Assembly: GCA_035771175.1 (NCBI GenBank)
Contig: CM069610.1
Location: 24,580,501 to 24,644,500, forward strand
Source: Paratinospora sagittata
Taxonomy: Eukaryota; Streptophyta; Magnoliopsida; Ranunculales; Menispermaceae
Direction of reading: 5' to 3'
DNA length: 64,000 nt
A program made the translations under genes and the position numbers. Positions 39,233 through 52,290 of the stretch are shown here, one piece after another. The first letter of the stretch is position 1. Every line of letters begins with the position of its first letter. A model generated the notes under the pieces. The model ran no database searches. It was not told the DNA's origin and saw nothing but the letters and a program-made list of their open reading frames with translations.

Positions 39233-40418
39233 ATGGATAGCCTCTGCAAATCTAAGCACAAAAGGGATAGAATGAAGAACTTGCTGATCAACGACGTTAT
39301 CATCAGGACAGATTGCAATTTTGATTCTATTCGAAGCATGTTTTGACAAATGCAAGAATCAAAACTTTCTTCTCTTGAAAAACTCTTTGGAAAGCTCAAT
39401 CTAACTTGCAAAAATCGTGTGTGTTGTATTTTTGAAAATCAGTGAATGAGTGTTTTATAAAATTAGAAGTTGCGGGTTAAAGGGCAAGAGAGTACAAAAT
39501 GATTTGAATTCAAAACATTGTATAATCTAAAGTTGTTTTGGGCGTGCGAGACAATGGGAATCATCTAGGTGTTAGTAGAGAATATTTCAATTAAGATAAC
39601 CTGGAGAAACTGTATAAGGAATAGAAAAATAGAGCATGCAGAAGCGCCCACATTTTTCTCGTTAAAAATATCAGATTTTTTTCTCAGACGTGGATAATGT
39701 GCTATTGGGTTGTGTATCATGTTCTCAATTGACAGATAGCAGGCTATAGCAGATCGATATACACAAACCCGAGAGCTCGAGTTTTACGGACTTTCGGATA
39801 GCGTGTTATCGAGGCCAATAGCGCGCTATTGCCCATTTTACTAAAAATGGAAAGATCACGGCAACTGCTTTATAGCCAAGTATTAAAAGGGATAGCGCGC
39901 TATAGGCAATTTCTCAGAAAAACAAATGTTTTATTACAGAACCCTATCAGCGTGCTATCAACACTGATAGTGCGCTAGTGCCTTCAGGAAAATTTTGGCA
40001 AATTGCTGGATAGCCTTATTTTTGTAAAATTAATATTTTGACACTCGAGAACCATTCCATTAACTCGAAACATATTGTATAAGATTAAAAACTTTTAAAT
40101 AATTCAAAACTCATTGAAATTATGATTAAAACCTTTCGGAAAACATTTTTTTCAAAATGAAATACTACATCCAAGTGATTTTGAAGACTTTGCAGATTTC
40201 AGAGTTTTAGTGCTGAGATTGATCGAGAGGTTACCCTACACACCAAAGATCAAACTAATGCCTAACTTAGGCATGAGATATGACTTCGTTCTTCGAGCTT
40301 GATTTTTGTAGACTACGAAAGCTATTGTTTGATGTGTTCTTGATGCAAGACAATTGATGTGTTTTTTTGTTGTGTTATCTTACCGAGACCACTTCATATA
40401 TACTAACAACTTAAAACA
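39233..40418 (+). repeat. Satellite monomer 34, type G (1,186 bp)
   Basis: ATCAGGACAG, CGAAGCATGTTTTG and AGAGCATGCAGAAGC are private. One box has decayed to GATAATGTGCTATT. Confidence 0.97.
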
Positions 40419-41604
40419 ATGGATAGCCTCTGCAAATCTAGGCACAAAAGGGATAAAATGAAGAACTTGCTGATCAACGACGTTATCATCAAGACAGATT
40501 GCAATTTTGATTCTATTCGAAGCTTGTTTTGACAAATGCAAGAATCAATACTTTCTTCTCTTGAAAAACTCTTTGGAAAGCTCAATCTAACTTGCAAAAA
40601 TCGTGTGTGTTGTATTTTTGAATATCAGAGAATGAGTGTTTTATAAAATTAGAAGTTGCGGGTTAAAGGGCAAGAGAGTACAAAATGATTTGAATTCAAA
40701 ACATTGTATAATCTAAAGTTGTTTTGGTCGTGCGAGACAATGGGAATCATCTAGGTGTTAGTAGAGAATATTTCAATTAAGATAACCTGGAGAAACTGTA
40801 TAAGGAATAGAAAAATAGAGCAAGCAGAAGCGCCCACATTTTTCTCGTTAGAAATATCAGATTTTTTTCTCATACGTTGATAGCGCGCTATTGGGTTGTG
40901 TATCATGTTCTCAATTGACAGATAGCAGGCTATAGCAGATCGATATACACAAACCCGAGAGCTCGAGTTTTACGGACTTTCGGATAGCGTGTTATCGAGG
41001 CCTATAGCGCGCTATTGCCCATTTCACTAAAAATGAAAAGATCACGGCAGCTGCTTTATAGCGAAGTATCAAAGGGGATAGCGCGGTATAGACAATTTTT
41101 CAGAAAAACAAATGTTTTGTTATAGAACCCTATCAGCGTGCTATCAACACTGATAGTGCGCTAGTGCCTTCAGGAAAATTTTGGCAAATTGCTGGATAGC
41201 CTTATTTTTGTAAAATTAATATTTTGACACTCAAGAACCATTCCATTAACTCGAAACATATTGTATAAGATTAAAAACTTGTAAATAATTCAAAACTCAT
41301 TGAAATTATGATTAAAACCTTTCGGAAAACATTTTTTCAAAATGAAATACTATATCGAAGTGATTTTGAAGACTTTGCAGATTTCAGAGTTTTAGCGCTG
41401 AGATTGATCGAGAGGTTACACTACACTCCAAAGATCAAACTAATGCCTTACTTAGGCATGAGATATGTCTTCGTTCTTCGAGCTTGATTTTTGTAGACTT
41501 CGAAAGCTATTGTTTGATGTGTTCTTGATGCAAGACAATTGATGTGTTTTTTTTGTTGTGTTATCTTACCGAGACCACTTCATATATACTTACAACTTAA
41601 AACA
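40419..41604 (+). repeat. Satellite monomer 35, type G (1,186 bp)
   Basis: TTTTGGTCGTGCG, CATACGTTGATAGCGCGC and CACGGCAGCTGC are characteristic. The first box is a perfect ATAGCGCGCTAT here. Confidence 0.97.
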
Positions 41605-42788
41605 ATGGATAGCCTCTGCAAATCTAAGCACAAAAGGGATAAAATGAAGAACTTGCTGATCAACGACGTTATCATCAAGACAGATTGCAATTTTGATTCT
41701 ATTCGAAGCCTGTTTTGACAAATGCAAGAATCAATACTTTCTTCTCTTGAAAAACTCTTTGGAAAGCTCAATCTAACTTGCAAAAATCGTGCGTGTTGTA
41801 TTTTTGAAAATCAAAATGAGTGTTTTATAAAATTAGAAGTTGCGGGTTAAAGGGCAAGAGAGTACAAAATTATTTGAATTCAAAACACTGTATAATCTAA
41901 AGTTGTTTTGGGCGTGCGAGACAATGGGAATCATCAAGGTGTTAGTAGAGAATATTTCAATTAAGATAACCTGGAGAAACTGTATAAGGAATAGAAAAAT
42001 CGAGCAAGCAGTAGTGCCCACATTTTTCTCGTTAGAAATATCAGATTTTTTTCTCAGACGTGGATAGCGTGCTATTGGGTTGTGTATCATGTTCTCAATT
42101 GACAGATAGCAGGCTATAGCAGATCGATATACATAAACCCGAGAGCTCGAGTTTTACGGACTTTCGGATAGCGTGTTATCGAGGCCAATAGCGCGCTATT
42201 GCCCATTTTAATAAAAATGAAAAGATCACGGCAACAGCTTTATAGCGAAGTATCAAAGGGGATAGCGCGGTATAGACAATTTAAAAAAAAAACAAATGTT
42301 TTGTTATAGAACCCTATCAGCGTGGTATCAACACTGATAGTGCGCTAGTGCCTTCAGGAAAATTTTCGCAAATTGCTAGATAGCCTTATTTTTGTAAAAT
42401 TAATATTTTGACACTTAAGAACCATTCCATTAACTCGAAACATATTGTATAAGATTAAAACTTTTAAATAATTCAAAACTCATTGAAATGATGATTAAAA
42501 CCTTTCGGAAAACATTTTTTCAAAATGAAATACTATATCGAAGTGATTTTGAAGACTTTGCAGATTTCAGAGTTTTAGTGCTGAGATTGATCGAGAGGTT
42601 ACCCTACACACCAAAGATCAAACTAATGTCTTACTTAGGCATGAGATATGTCTTCGTTCTTTTAGCTTGATCTTTGTAGACTTCGAAAGCTATTGTTTGA
42701 TGTGTTCTTGATGCAAGACAATTGATGTGTTCTTTTTTGTTGTGTTATCTTACCGAGACCACTTCATATATACTTACAACTTAAAACA
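41605..42788 (+). repeat. Satellite monomer 36, type G (1,184 bp)
   Basis: CGAAGCCTGTTTTG and CAGCGTGGTATC. AAAATCAAAATGAG has lost 4 bp, and TTTTTCAG is replaced by an A run, as in type b. Confidence 0.97.
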
Positions 42789-43944
42789 ATGGATAGCCTC
42801 TGCAAATCTAAGCACAAAAGGGATAAAATGAAGGACTTGCTGATCAACGACGTTATCATCAAGACAGCTTGCAATTTTGATTCTATTCGAAGCTTGTTTT
42901 GACAAATGCAAGAATCAATACTTTCTTCTCTTGAAAAACTCTTTGGAAAGCTCAATCTAACTTGCAAAAATCTTGTGTGTTGTATTTTTGAAAATCAGAG
43001 AATGAGTGTTTTATAAAATTAGAAGTTGCGGGTTAATGGGCAAGAGAGTACAAAATGATTTGAATTCAAAACATTGTTTAATCTAAAGTTGTTTTGGGCG
43101 TGCGAGACAATGGGAATCATCTAGGTGTTAGTAGAGAATATTTCAATTAAGATAACCTGGAGAAATTGTATAAGGAATAGAAAAATCGAGCAAGCAGAAG
43201 TGCCCACATTTTTCTCGTTAGAAATATCAGATTTTTTTCTCAGACGGGGATAGCGTGCTATTGGGTTGTGTGTCTTGTTCTCAATTGACAGATAGCATGC
43301 TATAGCAGATCGATATACACAAACCCGAGAGCTTGAGTTTTACGGACTTTCCGATAGCGTGTTATCGAGGCCTATAGCGCGCTATTGCCCATTTCACTAA
43401 AGATGGAAAGATCACGGCAGCTGCTTTATAGCGAAGTATCAAAGGGGATAGCGCGGTATAGACAATTTTTCAAAAAAACAAATGTTTTGTTATAGAACCC
43501 TATCAGCGTGCTATCAACACTGATAGTGCGCTAGTGCCTTCAGGAAAATTTTGGAAAATTGCTGGATAGCCTTATTTTTGAAGAATTAATATTTTAACAC
43601 TCAAGAACCATTCCATTAACTCAAAACATATTGTATAAGTTTAAAAACTTTTAAATAATTCAAAACTCATTGAAATTATGATTAAAACCTTTCGGAAAAC
43701 ATTTTTTCAAAATGAAATACTATATCGAAGTGATTTTGAAGACTTTGCAATTTTCAGAGTTTTAGTGCTGAAATTGATCGAGAGGTTACCCTACACACCA
43801 AAGATCAAACTAATGCATTAGGCATGAGATATGTCTTCGTCCTTCGAGCTTGATCTTTGTAGACTTCGAAAGCTATTGTTTGATGTGTTCTTTTTTGTTG
43901 TGTTATCTTATTGAGACCACTTCATATACTTACAACTTAAAATA
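42789..43944 (+). repeat. Satellite monomer 37 with 25-bp deletion (1,156 bp)
   Basis: At 43880-43892 there is one copy of TTGATGTGTTCTT where other monomers have two copies 25 bp apart, so one repeat and the spacer are gone. AATGCATTAGGCATG near 43812 has also lost 4 bp. Confidence 0.96.
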
Positions 43945-45150
43945 ATGGATAGCCTCTGTAAATCTAAGCACAAAAGGGATAAAATGAAGAACTTGCTGAT
44001 CAACGACGTTATAATCAAGACAGATTGCAATTTTGATTCTATTCGAAGCTTGTTTTGACAAATGCAAGAATCATTACTTTCTTCTCTTGAAAAACTCTTT
44101 AGAAACCTCAATCTAACTTGCAAAACTCGTGTGTGTTGTATTTTTTAATATCAGAGAATGAGTGTTTTATAAAATTAGAAGTTGCGGGTTAAAGAGCAAG
44201 AGAGTGCAAAATGATTTGAATTCTAAACATTGTTTAATCTAAAGTTGTTTTGGGCGTGCGAGACCATGCGAATCATCTAGGTGTTAGTAGAGAATATTTC
44301 AATTAAGATAACCTGGAGAAATTGTGTAAGGAAGAGAAAAATCGAGCAAGCAGAAGTGCCCACATTTTTCACGTTAGAAATATCAGATTTTTTTCCCAGA
44401 CGTGAATAGCGTGTTGTTGGGTTGTGTATCATGTTCTCAATTGACAGATAGCAGGCTATAGCAGGTCGATATACACAAACCCGAGAGCTCGAGTTTTACG
44501 GACTTTCCGATAGCGTGTTATCGAGGCCTATAGCGTGTTATCGAGGCCTATAGCGCGCTATTGCCCATTTTACTAAAAATGGAAAGATCACTGCAACAGC
44601 TTTATAGCGAGTTATGAAAGGGATAGCGCGCTATAGACAATATTCCAGAAAAACAAATGTTTTATTATAGAACCCTATCAACGTGCTCTGAACACAGATA
44701 GTGCGCTAGTGCCTTCAGGAAAATTTTGGCAAACTGCTGGATTGACTAATTTTTGAAAAATTAATATTTTGCACTCAAGAACCATTCCATTAACTCAAAA
44801 CATATTGATATAAGATTAAAAGCTTTTAAATAATTCAAAACTCATTGAAATTATGATTAAAAACTTTCGAAAAACATTTTTTCAAAATGAAATACTATAT
44901 CGAAGTGATTTTGAAGACTTTGCAAATTTCATAGTTTTAGTGCTGAGATTGATCGAGAGGTTACCCTACACACCAAAGATCAAACTAATGCCTTACTTAG
45001 GCATGAGATATGTCTTCGTTCTTCTAGCTTTATCTTTGTACACTTCGAAAGCTATTGTTTGATGTGTTCTTGATGCAAGACAATTGATGTGTTCTTTTTT
45101 GTTGTGTTATCTTACCGAGACCACTTCATATATACTTACAACTTAAAACA
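43945..45150 (+). repeat. Satellite monomer 38, type P (1,206 bp)
   Basis: Longest monomer here, because of a 20-bp tandem duplication at 44511-44550. GAGTTATGAAAGGG and GTGTTGTTGGG are typical of P. Confidence 0.97.
44511..44550 (+). repeat. 20-bp tandem duplication adding one box (monomer 38)
   Basis: TAGCGTGTTATCGAGGCCTA occurs twice in a row, 44511-44530 and 44531-44550. The unit equals the normal spacing of a box pair, so the monomer gains one box without disturbing phase. Confidence 0.95.
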
Positions 45151-46337
45151 ATGGATAGCCTCTGCAAATCTAAGCACAAAAGGGATAAAATGAAGGACTT
45201 GCTGATCAACGACGTTATCATCAAGACCGATTGCAATTTTGATTCTATTCGAAGCTTGTTTTGACAAATGCAAGAGTCAATACTTTCTTCTCTTGAAAAA
45301 CTCTTTGGAAAGCTCAATCTAACTTGCAAAAATCGTGTGTGTTGTATTTTTGAAAATCAGAGAATGAGTGTTTTATAAAATTAGAAGTTGCGGGTTAAAG
45401 GGCAAGAGAGTACAAAATGATTTGAATTCAAAACATCGTTTAATCTAAAGTTGTTTTGGGCGTGCGAGACAATGGGAATCATCTAGGTATTAGTAGAGAA
45501 TATTTCAATTAAGATAACCTGGAGAAATTGTATAAAGAATAGAAAAATCGAACAAGCAGAAGTGCCCACATTTTTCTCGTTAGAAATATGAGATTTTTTT
45601 CTCAGACGGGGATAGCGTGCTATTGGGTTGTGTATCATGTTCTCAATTGACAGATAGCACGCTTTAGCAGATCGATATACACATACCCGAGAGCTCGAGT
45701 TTTACGGACATTCCGATAGCGTGTTATCGAGGCCTATATCGCGCTATTGCCCATTTTACTAAAAATGAAAAGATCACGGCAACAGCTTTATAGCGAAGTA
45801 TCAAAGGGGATAGCGCGGTATAGACAATTTTTCAGAAAAACAAATGTTTTGTTATAGGACCCTATCAGCGTGCTATCAACACTGGTAGTGCCCTAGTGCC
45901 ATCAGGAAAATTTTGGCAAATTGCTGGATGGCCTTATTTTTGATAAATTAATATTTTGACACTTACGAACCATTCCATTAACTCAAAACATATTGTATAA
46001 GATTAAAAACTTTTAAATAATTCAAAACTCATTGAAATTATGATTAAAACCTTTCGAAAAACATTTTTTCAAAATGAAATACTATATCGAAGTGATTTTG
46101 AAGACTTTGCAGATTTCAAAGTTTTAGTGCTGAGATTGATCGAGAGGTTACCCTACACACCAAAGATCAAACTAATGCCTTACTTAGGCATGAGATATGT
46201 CTTCGTTCTTTTAGCTTGATCTTTGTAGACTTCGAAAGCTATTGTTTGATGTGTTCTTGATGCAAGACAATTGATGTGTTCTTTTTGGTTGTGTTACCTT
46301 ACCGAGACCACTTCATATATACTTACAACTTAAAATA
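45151..46337 (+). repeat. Satellite monomer 39, type Q (1,187 bp)
   Basis: AAGACCGATTGC, CAAGAGTCAATAC, GATAGCACGCTTTAGC and TTTTTGATAAATTAAT. Confidence 0.97.
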
Positions 46338-47524
46338 ATGGATAGCCTCTGCAAATCTAAGCACAAAAAGGATAAAATGAAGGACTTTCTGATCAACGAT
46401 GTTATCATCAAGACAGATTGCAATTTTGATTCTATTCGAAGCTTGTTTTGACAAATGCAGGAATCAATACTTTCTTCTCTTGAAAAACTCTTTGGAAAGC
46501 TCAATCTAACTTGCAAAAATCGTGTGTGTTGTATTTTTGAAAATCAGAGAATGAGTGTTTTATAAAATTAGAAGTTGCGGGTTAAAGGGCAAGAGAGTAC
46601 AAAATGATTTGAATTACAAACATCGTTTAATCTAAAGTTGTTTTGGGCGTGCGAGACAATGGGAATCATCTAGGTGTTAGTAGAGAATATTTCAATTAAG
46701 ATAACCTAGAGAAATTGTATAAGGAATAGAAAAATCGAGCAAGCAGAAGTGCCCACATTTTTCTCGTTAGAAATATCAGATTTTTTTCTCAGACGTGGAT
46801 AGCGTGCTATTGGGTTGTGTGCCATGTTCTCAATTGACAGATAGAAGGCTATAGCAGATCGATATACACAAACCCGAGAGCTCGAGTTTTACGGACTTTC
46901 CGATAGCGTGGTATCGAGGCCTATAGCGCGCTATTGCCCATTTTACTAAATATGGAAAGATCACGGCAACAGCTTTATAGCGAAGTATCAAAGGGGATAG
47001 CGCGGTATAGACAATTTTTCAGAAAAACAAATGTTTTGTTATAGAACCCTATCGGCGTGCTATCAACACTGATAGTGCGCTAGTGCCTTCAGGAAAATTT
47101 TGGCAAATTGCTGGATAGCCTTATTTTTGTAAAATTAATATTTTGACACTCAAGAACCATTCCATTAACTCAAAACATATTGTATAAGATTAAAAACTTT
47201 TAAATAATTCAAAACTCATTGAAATTATAATTAAAACCTTTCGGAAAACATTTTTTCAAAATGAAATACTATATCGAAGTGATTTTGAAGACTTTGCAGA
47301 TTTCAGAGTTTTAGTGCTGAGATTGATCGAGAGGTTACCCTACACACCAAAGATCAAACTAATGCCTTACTTAGGCATGAGATATGTCTTCGTTCTTTTA
47401 GCTTGATCTTTGTAGACTTCGAAAGCTATTGTTTGATGTGTTCTTGATGCAAGACAATTGATGTGTTCTTTTTTGTTGTGTTATCTTATCGAGACCACTT
47501 CATATATACTTACAACTTAAAACA
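46338..47524 (+). repeat. Satellite monomer 40, type R (1,187 bp)
   Basis: CACAAAAAGGATAAAATG, GAATTACAAACATCG, TACTAAATATGG, GATAGCGTGGTATCG and TATCGGCGTGC. Confidence 0.97.
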
Positions 47525-48711
47525 ATGGATAGCCTCTGCAAATCTAAGCACAAAAGGGATAAAATGAAGGACTTGCTGATCAACGACGTTATCATCAAGA
47601 CCGATTGCAATTTTGATTCTATTCGAAGCTTGTTTTGACAAATGCAAGAGTCAATACTTTCTTCTCTTGAAAAACTCTTTGGAAAGCTCAATCTAACTTG
47701 CAAAAATCGTGTGTGTTGTAATTTTGAAAATCAGAGAATGAGTGTTTTATAAAATTAGAAGTTGCGGGTTAAAGGCAAGAGAGTACAAAATGATTTGAAT
47801 TTAAAACATCGTTTAATCTAAAGTTGTTTTGGGCGTGCGAGACAATGAGAATCATCTAGGTGTTAGTAGAGAATATTTCAATTAAGATAACCTGGAGAAA
47901 TTGTATAAGGAATAGAAAAATCGAACAAGCAGAAGTGCCCACATTTTTCTCGTTAGAAATATCAGAATTTTTTCTCAGACGGGGATAGCGTGCTATTGGG
48001 TTGTGTATCATGTTCTCAATTGACAGATAGCACGCTTTAGCAGATCGATATACACAAACCCGAGAGCTCGAGTTTTACGGACATTCCGATAGCGTGTTAT
48101 CGAGGCCTAAATCGCGCTATTGCCCATTATACTAAAAATGAAAAGATCACGGCAACAGCTTTATAGCGAAGTATCAAAGGGGATAGCGTAGTATAGACAA
48201 TTTTTCAGAAAAACAAATGTTTTGTTATAGGACCCTATCAGCGTGCTATCAACACTGATAGTGCACTAGTGCCTTCAGGAAAATTTTGGCAAATTGCTGG
48301 ATAGCCTTATTTTTGTAAAATTAATATTTTGACACTTAAGAACCATTCCATTAACTCAAAACATATTGTATAAGATTAAAAACATTTAAATAATTCAAAA
48401 CTCATTGAAATGATGATTAAAACCTTTCGGAAAACATTTTTTCAAAATGAAATACTATATCGAAGTGATTTTGAAGACTTTGCAGATTTCAGAGTTTTAG
48501 TGCTGAGATTGATCGAGAGGTTACCCTACACACCAAAGATCAAACAAAATGCCTTACTTAGGCATGAGATTTGTCTTCGTTCTTTTAGCTTGATCTTTGT
48601 AGACTTCGAAAGCTATTGTTTGATGTGTTCTTGATGCAAGACAATTGATGTGTTCTTTTTTGTTGTGTTATCTTACCGAGACCACTTCATATATACTTAC
48701 AACTTAAAACA
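47525..48711 (+). repeat. Satellite monomer 41, type S (1,187 bp)
   Basis: AAGACCGATTGC as in Q, GATAGCGTAGTATAG, and CAAACAAAATGCC near 48541 with two extra A. Confidence 0.97.
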
Positions 48712-49916
48712 ATGGATAGCCTCTGCAAATCTAAGCACAAAAGGGATAAAATGAAGAACTTGCTGATCAACGACGTTATAATCAAGACAGATTGCAATTT
48801 TGATTCTATTCGAAGCTTGTTTTGACAAATGCAAGAAACATTACTTTCTTCTCTTGAAAAACTCTTTAGAAACCTCAATCTAACTTGCAAAACTCGTGTG
48901 TGTTGTATTTTTTAATATCAGAGAATGAGTGTTTTATAAAATTAGAAGTTGCGGGTTAAAGAGCAAGAGAGTACAAAATGATTTGAATTCTAAACATTGT
49001 TTAATCTAAAGTTGTTTTGGGCGTGCGAGACCATGGGAATCATTTAGGTGTTAGTAGAGAATATTTCAATTAAGATAACCTGGAGAAATTGTGTAAGGAA
49101 GAGAAAAATCGAGCAAACAGAAGTACCCACATTTTTCTCGTTAGAAATATCAGATTTTTTTCCCAGACGTGAATAGCGTGTTGTTGGGTTGTGTATCATG
49201 TTCTCAATTGACAGATAGCAGGCTATAGCAGGTCGATATACACAAACCCGAGAGCTCGAGTTTTACGGACTTTCCGATAGCGTGTTATCGAGGCCTATAG
49301 CGTGTTATCGAGGCCTATAGCGCGCTATTGCCCATTTTACTAAAAATGGAAAGATCACTGCAACAGCTTTATAGCGAGTTATGAAAGGGATAGCGCTATA
49401 GACAATATTCCAGAAAAAGAAATGTTTTATTATAGAACCCTATCAACGTGCTATGAACACTGATAGTGCGCTAGCGCCTTCAGGAAAATTTTGCCAAACT
49501 GCTGGATTGACTTATTTTTGAAAAATTAATATTTTGACACTCAAGAACCATTCCATTAACTCAAAACATATTGATATAAGATTAAAAACTTTTAAATAAT
49601 TCAAAACTCATTGAAATTATGATTAAAAACTTTCGGAAAACATTTTTTCAAAATGAAATACTATATCGAAGTGATTTTGAAGACTTTGCAAATTTCATAG
49701 TTTTAGTGCTGAGATTGATCGAGAGGTTACCCTACACACCAAAGATCAAACTAATGCCTTACTTAGGCATGAGATATGTCTTCGTTCTTCTAGCTTTATC
49801 TTTGTACACTTCGGAAGCTATTGTTTGATGTGTTTTTGATGCAAGACAATTGATGTGTTCTTTTTGGTTGTGTTATCTTACCGAGACCACTTCATATATA
49901 CTTACAACTTAAAACA
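48712..49916 (+). repeat. Satellite monomer 42, type P (1,205 bp)
   Basis: Offset 4,767 from monomer 38, with the same 20-bp duplication at 49278-49317. GGGATAGCGCTATAG near 49387 has lost one GC step. Confidence 0.97.
49278..49317 (+). repeat. 20-bp tandem duplication adding one box (monomer 42)
   Basis: Same duplication as at 44511, carried into the second tetramer copy: TAGCGTGTTATCGAGGCCTA at 49278-49297 and 49298-49317. Confidence 0.95.
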
Positions 49917-51103
49917 ATGGATAACCTCTGCAAATCTAAGCACAAAAGGGATAAAATGAAGGACTTGCTGATCAACGACGTTATCATCAAGACAGATTGC
50001 AATTTTGATTCTATTCGAAGCTTGTTTTGACAAATGCAAGAGTCAATACTTTCTTCTCTTGAAAAACTCTTTGGAAAGCTCAATCTAACTTGCAAAAATC
50101 GTGTGTGTTGTATTTTTGAAAATCAAAGCATGAGTGTTTTATAAAATTAGAAGTTGCGGGTAAAAGGGCAAGAGAGTACAAAATGATTTGAATTCAAAAC
50201 ATCGTTTAATCTAAAGTTGTTTTGGGCGTGCGAGACAATGGGAATCATCTAGGTGTTAGTAGAGAATATTTCAATTAAGATAACCTGGAGAAAATGTATA
50301 AGGAATAGAAAAATCGAACAAGCAGAAGTGCCCACATTTTTCTCGTTAGAAATATCAGATTTTTTTCTCAGACGGGGATAGCGTGCTATTGGGTTGTGTA
50401 TCATGTTCTCAATTGACAGATAGCACGCTTTAGCAGATCGATATACACAAACCCGAGAGCTCGAGTTTTACGGACATTCCGATAGCGTGTTATCGAGGCC
50501 TATATCGCGCTATTGCCCATTTTACTAAAAATGAAAAGATCACGGCAACAGCTTTATAGCGAAGTATCAAAGGGGATAGCGCGGTATAGACAATTTTTCA
50601 GAAAAACAAATGTTTTGTTATAGGACCCTATCAGCGTGCTATCAACAATGATAGTGCCCTAGTGCCATCAGGAAAATTTTGGCAAATTGCTGGATGGCCT
50701 TATTTTTGATAAATTAATTTTTTGACACTTACGAACCATTCCATTAACTCAAAACATATTGTATAAGATTAAAAACTTTTAAATAATTCAAAACTCATTG
50801 AAATTATGATTAAAACCTTTCGAAAAACATTTTTTCAAAATGAAATACTATATCGAAGTGATTTTGAAGACTTTGCAGATTTCAGAGTTTTAGTGCTGAG
50901 ATTGATCGAGAGGTTACCCTACACACCAAAGATCAAACTAATGCCTTACTTAGGCATGAGATATGTCTTCGTTCTTTTAGCTTGATCTTTGTAGACTTCG
51001 AAAGCTATTGTTTGATGTGTTCTTGATGCAAGACAATTGATGTGTTCTTTTTGGTTGTGTTATCTTACCGAGACCACTTCATATATACTTACAACTTAAA
51101 ATA
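49917..51103 (+). repeat. Satellite monomer 43, type Q (1,187 bp)
   Basis: Offset 4,766 from monomer 39. GGATAACCTCTGC at its start also occurs in type A. Confidence 0.97.
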
Positions 51104-52290
51104 ATGGATAGCCTCTGCAAATCTAAGCACAAAAAGGATAAAATGAAAGACTTTCTGATCAACGACGTTATCATCAAGACAGATTGCAATTTTGATTCTA
51201 TTCGAAGCTTGTTTTGACAAATGCAAGAATCAATACTTTCTTCTCTTGAAAAACTCTTTGGAAAGCTCAATCTAACTTGCAAAAATCGTGTGTGTTCTAT
51301 TTTTGAAAATCAGAGAATGAGTGTTTTATAAAATTAGAAGTTGCGGGTTAAAGGGCAAGAGAGTACAAAATGATTTGAATTACAAACATCGTTTAATCTA
51401 AAGTTGTTTTGGGCGTGCGAGACAATGGGAATCATCTAGGTGTTAGTAGAGAATATTTCAATTAAGATAACCTAGAGAAATTGTATAAGGAATAGAAAAA
51501 TCGAGCAAGTTGAAGTGCCCACATTTTTCTCGTTAGAAATATCATATTTTTTTCTCAGACGTGGATAGCGTGCTATTGGGTTGTGTGTCATGTTCTCAAT
51601 TGACAGATAGCAGGCTATAGCAGATCGATATACATAAACCCGAGAGCTCGAGTTTTACGGCATTTCCGATAGCGTGTTATCGAGGCCTATAGCGCGCTAT
51701 TGCCCATTTTACTAAATATGGAAAGATCACGGCAACAGCTTTATAGCGAAGTATCAAAGGGGATAGCGCGGTATAGACAATTTTTTAGAAAAACAAATGT
51801 TTTGTTATAGAACCCTATCGGCGTGCTATCAACACTGATAGTGCGCTAGTGCCTTCAGGAAAATTTTGGCAAATTGCTGGATAGCCTTATTTTTGTAAAA
51901 TTAATATTTTGACACTCAAGAACCATTCCATTAACTCAAAACATATTGTATAAGATTAAAAACTTTTAAATAATTCGAAACTCATTGAAATTATAATTAA
52001 AACCTTTCGGAAAACATTTTTTCAAAATGAAATACTATATCGAAGTGATTTTGAAGACTTTGCAGATTTCAGAGTTTTAGTGCTGAGATTGATCGAGAGG
52101 TTACCTTACACACCAAAGATCAAACTAATGCCTTACTTAGGCATGAGATATGTCTTCGTTCTTTTAGCTTGATCTTTGTAGACTTCGAAAGCTATTGTTT
52201 GATGTGTTCTTGATGCAAGACAATTGATGTGTTCTTTTTTGTTGTGTTATCTTACCGAGACCACTTCATATATACTTACAACTTAAAACA
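51104..52290 (+). repeat. Satellite monomer 44, type R (1,187 bp)
   Basis: Offset 4,766 from monomer 40. Private GAGCAAGTTGAAGTGCC and TACGGCATTTCCG. Confidence 0.97.

Larger units (their letters stand above)
39233..42788 (+). repeat. Run of three G-type monomers
   Basis: The three share TGTATAATCTAAAGTTG in place of the usual TGTTTAATC, and GAGAAACTGTATAAGG, which distinguishes them from their neighbours on both sides. Confidence 0.85.

Noticed and set aside
41833..42090. 85-codon minus-strand frame, also at 24097-24354 and 26464-26721
   Set aside because: Present only in a few monomer types and lost elsewhere by single changes. Its plus-strand counterpart at 41840 overlaps it. No domain seen.
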